Positions 37,328 through 45,864 of a DNA stretch of 64,000 bases are shown one piece after another. Under the pieces are notes generated by a model, which saw nothing but the letters and a program-made list of their open reading frames with translations, searched no databases and was not told where the DNA came from. This DNA is from JALYYC01 sp963795805. Lineage in GTDB: Bacteria; Chloroflexota; Dormibacteria; CF-121. Each line of letters starts with the position of its first letter. The stretch's first letter is position 1. The DNA is taken from assembly GCA_963795805.1 (NCBI GenBank), contig CAWCIV010000001.1:682001-746000 (forward strand), written 5' to 3'. A program made the position numbers and the translations under genes.

Positions 37328-38148
37328 TCCTGCCTCCGTGCCGTCCGCGGCGGGGAAAGGCCGCCGTCGAGCCTCTCCATCAGGTAAGCGCCGCTCCGAA
37401 GGAAGTCGGTCGCCACCAGGCCGGACGCGAGCGCCGCCTCGAACGCGGCACGGCTCTCCAGGCGCCAGGCCAGGGCGAGGCGCATATCGCGTTTCTTGAC
37501 CGACTGAAAATCCGGCGGCACCTCGATGACCGCGCGGTTTCCGAAGACTGGTTCGGCGCTGCGCATCGGGCGATCGCCGTCGCCGACGGCGAGCAGTCGA
37601 ATGACCGTCTCGCTGGCGGTGATCCTCGGTCGATCCGTCATCCACCACTCGGCCTCGAATCGGTCCGAGGGCAGGCCGCGGTTGAGCTCGTCCTCCATGA
37701 CGCCGTAGTGGTCACGATCGTAAACGCGGGCGATGCAGCCCAGACGATGCAAATTGATGTAGGCATTACGGGCCTCGAGCGGATCGAAGGTCCAGCTGAT
37801 CAGTTCATACCCGAGCGCGCGAGCATCCCGCGCCTGGGCCTCCTTGAGCGCGATGCCGATGCCCGCGCCGCGATAGGTGGGCTGGACACCCAGCTGGTGG
37901 GAACAGAGCCGAACGCGGCCCTTACGAATCCCGGGGATGCCGAAGCAAAAGCCGACCATCTCGCCGGTTCGCAGAAATGCGCCGTGCACGAGGCCTCCAT
38001 TCTGTTGCGTCGTCAGCAGCAACTCTCTGGGGACGACATTTCGCTCGGCCGCTCCCCAGATGTCGCGGCTCATCGCCTCGCAGGCGGCAAATTCCGCGGG
38101 CGACTCGACCAATCTGATGGTGACGGCCGGCGATGTGTAGGCCATCAC
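37324..38148 (-). CDS. GNAT-family N-acyltransferase (COG3375-like)
   Basis: A 274-residue acyltransferase. Residues about 10-150 are the GNAT fold, with the acyl-CoA loop LGVQPTYRGAGIGIALKEAQ and the following WTFDPLEARNAYINLHRLG, typical of the COG3375 subgroup. A C-terminal region of about 110 residues is subgroup-specific. It overlaps the racemase gene by 4 bp. In Geobacillus a GNAT enzyme next to N-succinylamino-acid racemase succinylates D-amino acids; the same job is proposed here. Confidence 0.85.
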   Translation of the reverse strand: MMAYTSPAVTIRLVESPAEFAACEAMSRDIWGAAERNVVPRELLLTTQQNGGLVHGAFLRTGEMVGFCFGIPGIRKGRVRLCSHQLGVQPTYRGAGIGIALKEAQARDARALGYELISWTFDPLEARNAYINLHRLGCIARVYDRDHYGVMEDELNRGLPSDRFEAEWWMTDRPRITASETVIRLLAVGDGDRPMRSAEPVFGNRAVIEVPPDFQSVKKRDMRLALAWRLESRAAFEAALASGLVATDFLRSGAYLMERLDGGLSPPRTARRQE

Positions 38149-38216
38149 GCCGCCATGCTAGCAATCGCGGTTGGTCTCAGTGGCTGAGACGCCCGGCACG
38201 CGGGCCGCGGCGAGAC

Positions 38217-38978
38217 TTACTTACAGGTCCAGGCGCTCTGCCGTCCGGCGTTGTAGAAGACGAGCGCTCCGCGCGCCTGTGCCATCGGGTCCCAGATGTT
38301 CTGTCCGGGGAAATTGGAATTCCAGGTCGCCGGCATGAACTGGAAGAGGCCGCTAGCCCCGCTGGACCGATTGACCGCAAGGGGGTTGTAGTGGCTCTCG
38401 CAGTTCGCCACACGCAACGCCCAGCTCAGACCGGGGCTGTTGCCAAAGACCGCATAGATCGCTGCCAGGCCGTCGCCACCGGAGCCCGGAGGCGGCACGA
38501 CCGCCGGCTTCGGGGTGGGCGCCGGGGTGGCGGCGGGACGCGCCTTGTGCACCGGAGCGATGACCGGGTCAACCGGCGGCGGAACGACCGCGGGTGCGGG
38601 GGGCTCCTCGAGCGTGGGCGATTTGTAGGCTTGCGTGTATTCCAGGGCGTTGCGAGCCCGGACTGGACTGGTCCAGAGCACGTACCCGGAGTAGGGCGCG
38701 ACCGCCGCCTGGCTGACGGCTGCGCGACCATTCAGGGCGGGGATCACCAGCAGCAGGCCGAGGCCGAGGACCACCACATGCGAGAGCAGGCCGACGGAGG
38801 GGCGAAGCCGGCGCCCGACTGGGGAGAGGCGCGCGACCTGGTTTCGGAGCCGGCGGGACCGAAGGACCGCCCTCGCGGCCCAGTCGGACGCCACCAGATC
38901 TTGAATCTTGCTTATGGTTGTCCCCAAGATGTGGGCTTGCGCCCTGGTTACGGTAGCAATAATCGCTGTAACGTTCAA
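38217..38978 (-). CDS. Membrane-anchored transglycosylase-like (SLT/lysozyme-like) protein
   Basis: A 253-residue cell-wall protein. It has a cytoplasmic basic N-terminus, one membrane helix (about 85-105: HVVVLGLGLLLVIPALNG), a Pro/Ala-rich linker, and a C-terminal lysozyme-like domain. The catalytic Glu is in NCESHYNPLAVN and the family motif SGLFQFMPATW follows. It probably cleaves or remodels peptidoglycan. It is located between the GNAT and M20 genes but does not obviously belong to their pathway. The exact N-terminus is uncertain. Confidence 0.85.
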   Translation of the reverse strand: MNVTAIIATVTRAQAHILGTTISKIQDLVASDWAARAVLRSRRLRNQVARLSPVGRRLRPSVGLLSHVVVLGLGLLLVIPALNGRAAVSQAAVAPYSGYVLWTSPVRARNALEYTQAYKSPTLEEPPAPAVVPPPVDPVIAPVHKARPAATPAPTPKPAVVPPPGSGGDGLAAIYAVFGNSPGLSWALRVANCESHYNPLAVNRSSGASGLFQFMPATWNSNFPGQNIWDPMAQARGALVFYNAGRQSAWTCK

Positions 38979-39137
38979 GCGGCCTTCCCTCCGTCACTTT
39001 CGAACGACGAACCCCTTCGAATTGGTCCGAGAGAGACGAGAGGAAGGCGATGAGCTACGACGAGGCGTAACGGACCGTCGGTTACCCTACCACAGAGCGT
39101 GGGGTCCGAGTCAAGCAGCTCGAGCCCATCCGGAAGG

Positions 39138-40235
39138 TCACAGCGCCTCGATCAGGGTGCGCAACAGGACGGTCCGTTGCAGCCAGCTGTCGATCAGGAA
39201 ATGCTCAGAATCGGCGTGCGCCCCGCCGCCATCGGGGCCCAGGCCGTCCAACGTCGGCACGCCGAGGGCCGCGGTGAAATTCCCGTCGCTGGCGCCGCCG
39301 GTTGCCGTCTCGGTCAACGCAAAGCCGGCCTCCCCGGCGAGCCTGGTCGCGAGCGCGGCAAGCCGCGCCACACCCTCGCTTCGCTCCATCGGGGGCCGGT
39401 CAAGCCCGCCGCCGACTCGCAGCCTGGCGCCGAGCAAACGCGGCTTGAGCGCACCGATCGCGCCCACCACGCGCTCGGCTTCCGAGACGCTGGTGAAGCG
39501 CACATCGATGTCGGCGCGCGCCTGGGCCGCGACGACGTTCGGTCGCGTGCCGCCCCGCACCACGCCGATGTTGATGGTCGTTCCCCGCGGCGGATCGGCC
39601 AGGGCTTTCAGCGCCAGGATCTGGTGCGCCAGCTCCTCGACTGCACTGATGCCTTTTTCGGGCTCGACGCCGGCGTGCGCAGCACGGCCGTCGATCTCCA
39701 GTGTGAAATCGGCGATACCCTTGCGCGCCGTCTTGACCGCCCCGCCCGAGGCGGCCGGCTCGAGCACGAGGACCGCGCGCGCGCCGCGGGCAGTCTGCTC
39801 GATCAGGTCGCGTGAGCTGGTGCTGCCGATTTCCTCATCCGAGGTGGACAGGACCACGACCGGTCGTTTCGGCCGGCAGCCGCGCAGGGCAAAGGCGGCC
39901 TCCACGATTCCCGCCTTCATGTCGTAGGTTCCGGGTCCGGTGACCCGGTTGCCGTCGACGCGAAAGGGGAGGCGCGTCAACGTTCCTTCCTCCCAGACCG
40001 TGTCGTGGTGGCAGAGGATCACGATCGGCTCGAGTCCGCGGCCGATCTTAACCTCGAGGTGGTCACCGCGATCCGGCCGCCGGTGACGGATCACCTCGGC
40101 CTCCGCCAGGTGGCCGAAGAGGTCGGCGACCCGGTCGGCGCAGCGGTCGCATCGGACTTTGTCGAGGGAGGGCGACTCCACCTCGACCAACTCCCGGAGC
40201 GCGGCGAGCATCGACTCGGCAGGCGAATCAGGCAT
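39138..40235 (-). CDS. M20-family metallopeptidase (carboxypeptidase G2-like)
   Basis: A 365-residue zinc hydrolase. Metal and catalytic motifs are CHHDTVWE, GPGTYDMKAG, STSDEEIGS and the C-terminal GGGAHADSEH. A dimerisation domain sits at about 170-280. CPG2-like enzymes cut N-acyl or glutamyl amide bonds. Near the racemase and GNAT genes, an N-acyl-L-amino-acid hydrolase role is plausible and would complete the conversion of D- to L-amino acids. Confidence 0.9.
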   Translation of the reverse strand: MPDSPAESMLAALRELVEVESPSLDKVRCDRCADRVADLFGHLAEAEVIRHRRPDRGDHLEVKIGRGLEPIVILCHHDTVWEEGTLTRLPFRVDGNRVTGPGTYDMKAGIVEAAFALRGCRPKRPVVVLSTSDEEIGSTSSRDLIEQTARGARAVLVLEPAASGGAVKTARKGIADFTLEIDGRAAHAGVEPEKGISAVEELAHQILALKALADPPRGTTINIGVVRGGTRPNVVAAQARADIDVRFTSVSEAERVVGAIGALKPRLLGARLRVGGGLDRPPMERSEGVARLAALATRLAGEAGFALTETATGGASDGNFTAALGVPTLDGLGPDGGGAHADSEHFLIDSWLQRTVLLRTLIEAL

Positions 40236-40261
40236 TCGAACCGGACTTTACGCCCTGCCCG

Positions 40262-40549
40262 CTAGTTCCGGCCTCCCTCACGCCCGATCGCCGACATCCG
40301 GTTCCGATCCTGGCTCGAGGCTTCGCCCCCCTTGCGACCCGCGGCCCGGGCTTCTTCGGAGGAAAACTCGTGGGCGGAGCCGCGTTCGTGCGCCGCTTTC
40401 CCCCCCTTACTGCCCGCTTCCCTTGCTTCCTGCGGGCTGAACTCGTGAGCCGAGCCCTTGGCGTGGGCGGCCTGCCCACCTTTGCTGGCGATCTCACGTT
40501 GTTTGGCTTGATCCATGGAACCGAAGCCCCGCTTACCGGTTTCTGGCAT
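40262..40549 (-). CDS. KGG-repeat stress protein (Con-10/GsiB-like)
   Basis: A 95-residue hydrophilic protein with three KGG repeats: SKGGQAAHAKGSAHEFS, SKGGKAAHERGSAHEFS and RKGGEAS. Such proteins are disordered and induced by starvation or desiccation. The start at 40549 is set by AAGGAGG 8 bp upstream; the earlier in-frame TTG overlaps that ribosome site. Confidence 0.9.
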   Translation of the reverse strand: MPETGKRGFGSMDQAKQREIASKGGQAAHAKGSAHEFSPQEAREAGSKGGKAAHERGSAHEFSSEEARAAGRKGGEASSQDRNRMSAIGREGGRN

Positions 40550-40684
40550 CTCCGCAGCCTCCTTCAATCGGGTGGAACGCTTCGCCCTCGCGCTATCAGC
40601 GTAGCTGGCGTTGCCTGCCAGCTGTCAAGTGACTGACGTGATGCGCGAAGGGCCACGCTGGCCCTTCGCTGACGCCGATTGTTA

Positions 40685-41230
40685 TCAGTATCCTGCTGGT
40701 TCGCGCCCGCTGAAGAACGACCGAACACGTTCGCCAACGGTGGGCCGCGGCCGGTATGGGTCGGCAGCGCGAGCCGTCGCATCCGTCCGGGATCCGTCTC
40801 GCACCACCTCGGAGCGGGAGGTCTCGGTCTCGGAATAGTTTCGCTGGCCCGCCTCGTTGTAGACCGGCTTTAGCTCGCCCTCATTCGCGGTGGCTGCCCC
40901 CCGATCGACGCCGCGGGTCTCACTCCGCATCCGGGCGTTCTCCTCGCGAAGGCGTTGGTTCTCCTTGCGGAGGTCCGCCAGGGCGTTCTCGTGCGTGCTG
41001 ATCCGGCGGCGCAGCGAGCCGGTGCGAGCGCCGTGAACCGCACCCGAGTACAGCATGTACAGGATGAACAGCAGCGTGACGATGGCAGCCGCGGCCACGA
41101 CGGGGACCCAGTTGGCGACGCCGTGGAATGAAAGATTCAGAAGCGTGAGGTCCTGCGTTCCGGTGTTCTGGGCGGCATAGACGCCGACCACCCCCAGGGC
41201 GACGATCAAAAGCAGCAGAAAGAGAATCAT
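40685..41230 (-). CDS. LapA-domain membrane protein with hydrophilic tail
   Basis: A 181-residue protein. Two membrane helices (about 1-20 and 42-65) flank AAQNTGTQDLTLLNLSFHG, a LapA-like pattern. They are followed by a coiled coil (LADLRKENQRLREENARM) and a charged, disordered tail ending in RVRSFFSGR. The ATG at 41230 follows GGAGGG and is preferred over the GTG two codons earlier. Its function in the envelope is unknown. Confidence 0.8.
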   Translation of the reverse strand: MILFLLLLIVALGVVGVYAAQNTGTQDLTLLNLSFHGVANWVPVVAAAAIVTLLFILYMLYSGAVHGARTGSLRRRISTHENALADLRKENQRLREENARMRSETRGVDRGAATANEGELKPVYNEAGQRNYSETETSRSEVVRDGSRTDATARAADPYRPRPTVGERVRSFFSGREPAGY

Positions 41231-41308
41231 GGTCACTCCCTCCAGAGTAATGCTGTCAATGTAGATATCACTTTACTTGACAATCGCCAGCAGGTCAACA
41301 GTCGTATC

Positions 41309-41827
41309 GTGAGATCCGTGCAGCTGGCCGGCAAGCCGGTCACCGTCCACCGGCTCGTTCCCGACGACTGGCGGCGCTTTCGCGAGATCAGGCTGAGGGC
41401 CCTGGCCGAAGCGCCGGCCGCCTTCTCGTCAACGCTGGCGGAGGCCCTGCAGCTCGATGCGGCTGCCTGGCGAACCAGACTGGCGACCCGGGCCCAGTTT
41501 CTGGCAACCATCTCCTCGGAGCCGGTTGGCACGGCGGGAGGAATCGAGACCGAGTCCGGTCCGGAATTGATCTCGATGTGGGTCGACCCGCGGGTCCGCG
41601 GCTCCGGCGTCGGGGATCGGCTGGTGCGCGCCGTCCTCGACTGGGCGGCCGCGCAGGGCTTCGATTCGGTGCTGCTCTGGGTGGCGTCGGGAAACGAAGC
41701 CGCCGAGCGGCTCTATGCCCGCCACGGCTTCAGGCGGACCGGCGCCAGTCAGCCGATGACCCAGGGCGGGCGCGACCGATGCGAGGTCGCCATGCGATGC
41801 GAGCTGACCGCCGAACAGCCGGAGTGA
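41309..41827 (+). CDS. GNAT-family N-acetyltransferase
   Basis: A 172-residue acetyltransferase. Acetyl-CoA binding is shown by MWVDPRVRGSGVGDRLVRAV, and NEAAERLYARHGFRRTG closes the fold. It is RimI/YhbS-like in size; the substrate is unknown. GTG start. It ends 3 bp from a convergent small membrane protein gene. Confidence 0.9.
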   Translation: MRSVQLAGKPVTVHRLVPDDWRRFREIRLRALAEAPAAFSSTLAEALQLDAAAWRTRLATRAQFLATISSEPVGTAGGIETESGPELISMWVDPRVRGSGVGDRLVRAVLDWAAAQGFDSVLLWVASGNEAAERLYARHGFRRTGASQPMTQGGRDRCEVAMRCELTAEQPE

Positions 41828-41830
41828 GGC

Positions 41831-42118
41831 TTACCGGACCGGGTCGCGCAGGTCGGTCAGGGCGGCGGCCGCCACAAATCCGATCGCCAGCGCCACCAGC
41901 GCAGTTCGCATCGAGCTGAACCACGCGGCGGTGGATGGAAGCAGGCTCATCACCAGGGACCCGGTGAGGGAGAGGCAGAGGCCACTGATCAGCCAGATGG
42001 GCCAACGCCGCCGTCCGGGCCAGGCCAGCAAGAGAGAAAGGAAAAAGGCGACCAGGATGAAACCCCCCAGCATCCTGGTCGCCATCGGCGCGCCCCCCAG
42101 GTCGACGGTGGCCCCCAC
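41831..42118 (-). CDS. Small three-helix membrane protein
   Basis: A protein of up to 95 residues with three hydrophobic helices (FILVAFFLSLLLAW, LISGLCLSLTGSLVMSLL, ALVALAIGFVAAAAL) and no recognised motif. The listed GTG start may be replaced by the ATG at 42085. Unknown function. Confidence 0.6.
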   Translation of the reverse strand: MGATVDLGGAPMATRMLGGFILVAFFLSLLLAWPGRRRWPIWLISGLCLSLTGSLVMSLLPSTAAWFSSMRTALVALAIGFVAAAALTDLRDPVR

Positions 42119-42229
42119 CGCCGGTAGCGTAGCGCGGGATTTGCGCCGCCGGTATCCCCTGATGTGATGAAAATTTCGTCTCTTTGTGCTTCCGACTGGG
42201 GGAGGGAGAATGGGGGAGGGCCCCCTGCC

Positions 42230-43075
42230 TCAGATCAACCGGAGGCGAGAGGCAGCCGCCACCGCTTCGGCGCGGTTGCGCGCCCCCAGGCGGCTCAGCA
42301 GGCTTTCGACGTGCGTCTTGACGGTGTTTTCGCTCAGATGGAGGCGGGCCGCGATCATGCCGTTCGAGCAGCCCTCGGAGACGAGCTGCAGGACCTCCTG
42401 CTCCCGGGGCGAAAGCCTGACGGTCTGCGCCGAGCTGGATCCGCTGGACACGACTTTCAGGTGGGCTTCGCCGGCTGCGTCCGCGAGAACCGGGGCTTGC
42501 GCGCCTGGCTGGGCGCCGGCGACCACGATCCGGTCGAAGGCGGCCAGGATGGCTCCCGCGATCGCCATGATCAGGCTCCAGAGCAGGACGTCCTGCGCGT
42601 TGAACGGTTGCTTGAAGAAGGTCGTCAGTGTCCCGTGCAGGCCGATCATCCCGAGCACGAAGATGGCGACCATCAGCATGGCCCCCTCCGCCCCGTCGTA
42701 AGCGACCATCCAGACGATCAGGAGGATGTAGGTGGCATAGATGCTGGTGCTCGTGCCGACCCCGCCGAAGGCGGCGATGACCAGGAAGTAGCTGACGGTG
42801 TCGAGGAGGATGAGGCCGCGGCCGATCCGGAGCACCGCGGCGTCGTCCGCCCGCGTAAGGGCGAGCAGGCCCCAGGTGTTGTAGGCCGCCACCCAGAGCA
42901 GAACCAGGGCGAGCAGAATCTGGGCCTTTGGCGTCACCACCAGCGACAGAATGGCGGCAAAGACCAGGCCGGGCCAGCGGACGACGGTGCCGAGCCGGGC
43001 GAGTTGGCGGATGGAGGTCGCGCTCAATCGGGGGCGCTCAAAGGCGCTGAAACGAGGAATCGTCAACCGCGGCAT
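42230..43075 (-). CDS. Membrane-anchored LuxR-type transcription factor
   Basis: A 281-residue regulator with an unusual layout. Residues about 25-185 contain six hydrophobic helices and no HisKA or receiver domain. Residues about 215-281 are a LuxR/GerE HTH (LSPREQEVLQLVSEGCSNGMIA, then LSENTVKTHVESLLSRLG). It therefore looks like a one-component, membrane-bound regulator. The start at 43075 follows AAAGGACCGG; an in-frame ATG at 43114 has no ribosome site. Confidence 0.85.
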   Translation of the reverse strand: MPRLTIPRFSAFERPRLSATSIRQLARLGTVVRWPGLVFAAILSLVVTPKAQILLALVLLWVAAYNTWGLLALTRADDAAVLRIGRGLILLDTVSYFLVIAAFGGVGTSTSIYATYILLIVWMVAYDGAEGAMLMVAIFVLGMIGLHGTLTTFFKQPFNAQDVLLWSLIMAIAGAILAAFDRIVVAGAQPGAQAPVLADAAGEAHLKVVSSGSSSAQTVRLSPREQEVLQLVSEGCSNGMIAARLHLSENTVKTHVESLLSRLGARNRAEAVAAASRLRLI

Positions 43076-43161
43076 CTTCCCGGTCCTTTGCCCCGCCCCC
43101 AGGGACGTTCCCATTGTACGGTCGGAGTTCTGGGTCGTCTAGCCGCCCATCAGCGGGTTCT

Positions 43162-43863
43162 ATGATCGCGACGATGCTTTCCGGCGCCACCCTGCTGATC
43201 GACGGTGATGACACGTTGTGGGAGAACAACGTGTATTTCGAGGAGGCGATCGAAGCCTTTCTCGACTATCTCCGTCACTCGTCACTGAGCCGGAGCCAGG
43301 TCCGCGCCACGCTCGATGAAATCGAGCGCCTCAACAGCGGCGTCCACGGCTACGGCGCGGCCGCCTTCGCCCGCAACCTCCGACAGACCTACGAGCGACT
43401 CGCCGAGCGAAAGGTGGAGCCGCACGACCTCGATTACCTGATGATGCTTGGCGAGCGCATCTTGAAGCGGGACATCCAGCTCCTTCCGGCGGTGGGGGAA
43501 ACGCTCGCCTACCTGGCAGCCCGGCACCGCCTCATGCTGCTGACCAAGGGCGACCCGGAGGAGCAGGGACTCAAGGTCGATCGATCAGGCCTGGCCACAC
43601 ATTTCTCGGACGTCGTGATCGTTCGTGAGAAGGACGTCGATGCGTACCGCGATCTGGTGGTCGCCTACCGTCTCGAGCCCGCCCGCACCTGGATGGTCGG
43701 CAACTCGCCGCGGTCCGACATCAATCCGGCGCTCTCCGCGGGCCTGCACGCCGTGCTGATTCCCCACCCGCACACATGGCGGTTGGAGCATGAGGCGATT
43801 CCGCCCGCCGACGACCGCCTCCTCGTGCTGAAGACCTTCGCCGAGCTTCGCGCGCTCTTTTAA
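43162..43863 (+). CDS. HAD-superfamily hydrolase
   Basis: A 233-residue hydrolase. Motif I is LLIDGDDTLWENN (nucleophile and general acid Asp), motif II is MLLTKGD, motif III is the Lys in VVIVREKD, and motif IV is MVGNSPRSDINPA. A helical cap lies after motif I. It is probably a phosphatase for a small substrate. ATG at 43162 is used; another Met lies 4 codons later. It overlaps the convergent NHL gene by 4 bp. Confidence 0.88.
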   Translation: MIATMLSGATLLIDGDDTLWENNVYFEEAIEAFLDYLRHSSLSRSQVRATLDEIERLNSGVHGYGAAAFARNLRQTYERLAERKVEPHDLDYLMMLGERILKRDIQLLPAVGETLAYLAARHRLMLLTKGDPEEQGLKVDRSGLATHFSDVVIVREKDVDAYRDLVVAYRLEPARTWMVGNSPRSDINPALSAGLHAVLIPHPHTWRLEHEAIPPADDRLLVLKTFAELRALF

Positions 43864-45362
43864 CCGTTGCCCTCGGGCAGCGGCGACGTGGAACCGATCA
43901 ACGTTCGCACCATCCCCTGAGCCCAGTCGGCCACGGCCACCCGATGGTTGTTCGTGTCCGCGATGAAGAGCCCATCAGGACCAGCGCATAGGCCGCCCGG
44001 CTCGCGGAAGGAGGCGGTCAGGCCGGGCCCATCCGCGTCACCGGCAGCGCCCGAGCCGAGCCAGGTGGAGACGGTTCGGGTCGCCGGATCGAGTCGCTTG
44101 ATCTTGTTGTTGTAGCTGTCAGCGATCAACAGCATGCCATCGCGTGCGGAAATTCCCAGGGGATGCTGGAGCCGAACCACCTCACCCTCGCCGTCTTGAT
44201 CACCAAAGACGAACAGGTCCTCACCGACCAGCGTGCGGACCATGCCGAGCTTGAGGTCGATGTCACGGATGGCGCTGACCTCGGAGTCGGCCACATAGAG
44301 ATGGTTACCTGCGAGCGCCAGACCGCTGGACTGCGCGAAGCAGGCCTCGGCCACCGGCCCATCGAGCAGGCCCTCCCGTCCGGTTCCAGCGAACGGCGTC
44401 ACCTGGCTGCTGCCAAGGTCGAGCGACCAGATCTGATGCGTGCCGGCCATGGCGATATAGAGCGTGCGACTGGCAAGGGCCAGGTCCCACGGCGAGCTCA
44501 GCGGCGTGGACGTACCGGCGCCGCCTCCGCCGATGCCGGGCGCCTGCTCTCCGGTTCCCGCCAGCGTCCGGACGTCGCCACTGCGGAGGTCCACCCTGCG
44601 GACGGCATGGTTCTCCGTGTCGGCGACGTAGAGCGCGCCGTCCGCTGACGCGAGCCCCTGCGGTTGTTGAAACTGCGCGGCCCGCGCCGGCCCATCCGCG
44701 AGGCCGGGCTGGCCGCTCCCAATGGTACGCAGGATGGTTCCATCCGGCTGCGCTTCCAGGATGCGGTGGTGGTTCGTGTCGGCGATGTAGAGGCGGCCGT
44801 CCGACGCCAGGACCTTCCCGGGAAAGCTCAGCGGGCGCGCCGGCTCGTGGAGGTCTTCGAGCTGGATCGCCGTTTGGGCAGGCCGGAGCAGGCCACGCTC
44901 ATCGAATTCCTTGAGCATGCCAGCCACGAGAGGATCGAATCGCTCGAAGGGCAGCTCGCCCTCGTGCTTGCCGATGACGCGGCCGTCCGGGTCGACAAAC
45001 ATCAAGGTCGGCCAGGCGCGGCCGCCATACTGGTGCCAGATGGCGAAGTCCCGGTCATTGACCACGGGATGCTCGATCCGATAACGGAGGACCGCCTCCC
45101 GCAGGTTCGCGGTCTCTCGCTCCGCGGGGAACTTCGGGGAGTGGACCCCGACGATGACGACCCTGTCGCCATACGTTGCCTCGATCTTCCGCAACTGCGG
45201 AAACATGTGCAGGCAGTTGATTCAGCAGAAGGTCCAGAAATCGATGATCGCGAGCCGCCCGCGGAGATCCGCCAGGCGGAGCGGCCGGGCAACGTTCAGC
45301 CAGTCCAGGCCCTCGACGAACTCGGGGGCGCGGACCTTGCCGGCAAAGGTGTGCGTCGCCAC
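43860..45362 (-). CDS. NHL-repeat thioredoxin-like protein, candidate selenoprotein (in-frame TGA)
   Basis: Reading from GTG at 45362 gives 500 codons with one in-frame TGA at 45222-45224 (codon 47). The N-terminus matches the NHLRC2-like family: RAPEFVEGLDWLN, LADLRGRLAIIDFWTFC-(TGA)-INCLHMFPQL. Family members have CCINC there, so TGA replaces the first Cys of the CxxC redox motif. A thioredoxin-like domain (about 1-150, with cis-Pro in RAWPTLMFVDP) is followed by six NHL propeller repeats (for example LYIADTNHHRI, LYVADTENHAV). A SECIS-like hairpin lies 19 nt after TGA. If TGA is read as stop, only a 46-residue peptide or an internal start at 45206 is possible, and that start lacks the redox motif. 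Confidence 0.78.
45187..45202 (-). other. SECIS-like hairpin after the TGA codon
   Basis: On the minus strand UUCCGC-AGUU-GCGGAA forms a 6-bp stem with loop AGUU, starting 19 nt after the TGA, so the loop begins 26 nt after it. Bacterial SECIS elements usually place the apical loop 16-37 nt after UGA, with a G in the first two loop bases; both hold here. Confidence 0.55.
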
Positions 45363-45417
45363 GGCTTAATCCTATCCACGGAACTTTTCGCGGGCCATCC
45401 CGTCGTATGAATGAACC

Positions 45418-45828
45418 ATGAAACGATTCCTCGGCGCCCTCGTACTTGCGGGGCTGCTCGCAGCCTGCGGAGCATCCCCATCCGCCGGCCCCGAGGCATC
45501 CGGGTCTGCCACCCCGACGCCGGGTACCGGGATCCGGGGGGTAGTGACGGTCGGGCCGACCTGTCCGGTGGAGCGGGTCAACTCGCCCTGCCCGCCACGG
45601 CCGATGCAGGCAACGATCGACATCCGCGACTCGAGTGGCAAGCAGGTGGCCACGGTCGCCTCGGGTTCCGACGGCCAGTTCCAGGTTGATCTCCTACCCG
45701 GGACCTACACCCTGAAGGGCGTCACGCACGGAAGCGCCGGTTTGCCGCGGCCGATCCTCGTGACCGCCACCGTGAGCGCCGGCTCGTATGCCACGGTCAA
45801 CGTCGAGTTCGACAGCGGCATTCGGTAG
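45418..45828 (+). CDS. Small lipoprotein with carboxypeptidase-regulatory-like fold
   Basis: A 136-residue lipoprotein: signal peptide and lipobox LLAAC (residues about 13-17), a Pro/Ser/Thr linker, then a beta-sandwich-like domain (GIRGVVTVGPTCP ... DSSGKQVATVASGSDGQFQVDLLPGTYTLKG). The GxY/PGTYTL pattern is that of CarboxypepD_reg/CNA-B-like domains. It contains a Cys pair (TCPVERVNSPCPP). Function unknown. Confidence 0.82.
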   Translation: MKRFLGALVLAGLLAACGASPSAGPEASGSATPTPGTGIRGVVTVGPTCPVERVNSPCPPRPMQATIDIRDSSGKQVATVASGSDGQFQVDLLPGTYTLKGVTHGSAGLPRPILVTATVSAGSYATVNVEFDSGIR

Positions 45829-45864
45829 CCCCATCGCGTCAGCGCGCGCCGTATCCTAACGGCG

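Noticed and set aside
38900..39137. Possible riboswitch upstream of the transglycosylase gene (GGGC-GCAA-GCCC hairpin)
   Set aside because: It does not match the ydaO/c-di-AMP or c-di-GMP conserved cores, and the hairpin lies in the coding region.
45203..45206. ATG at 45206 as the start of the NHL-repeat protein
   Set aside because: It would begin inside the thioredoxin fold and lose the redox motif, while coding similarity to the family continues upstream through the TGA to GTG at 45362.
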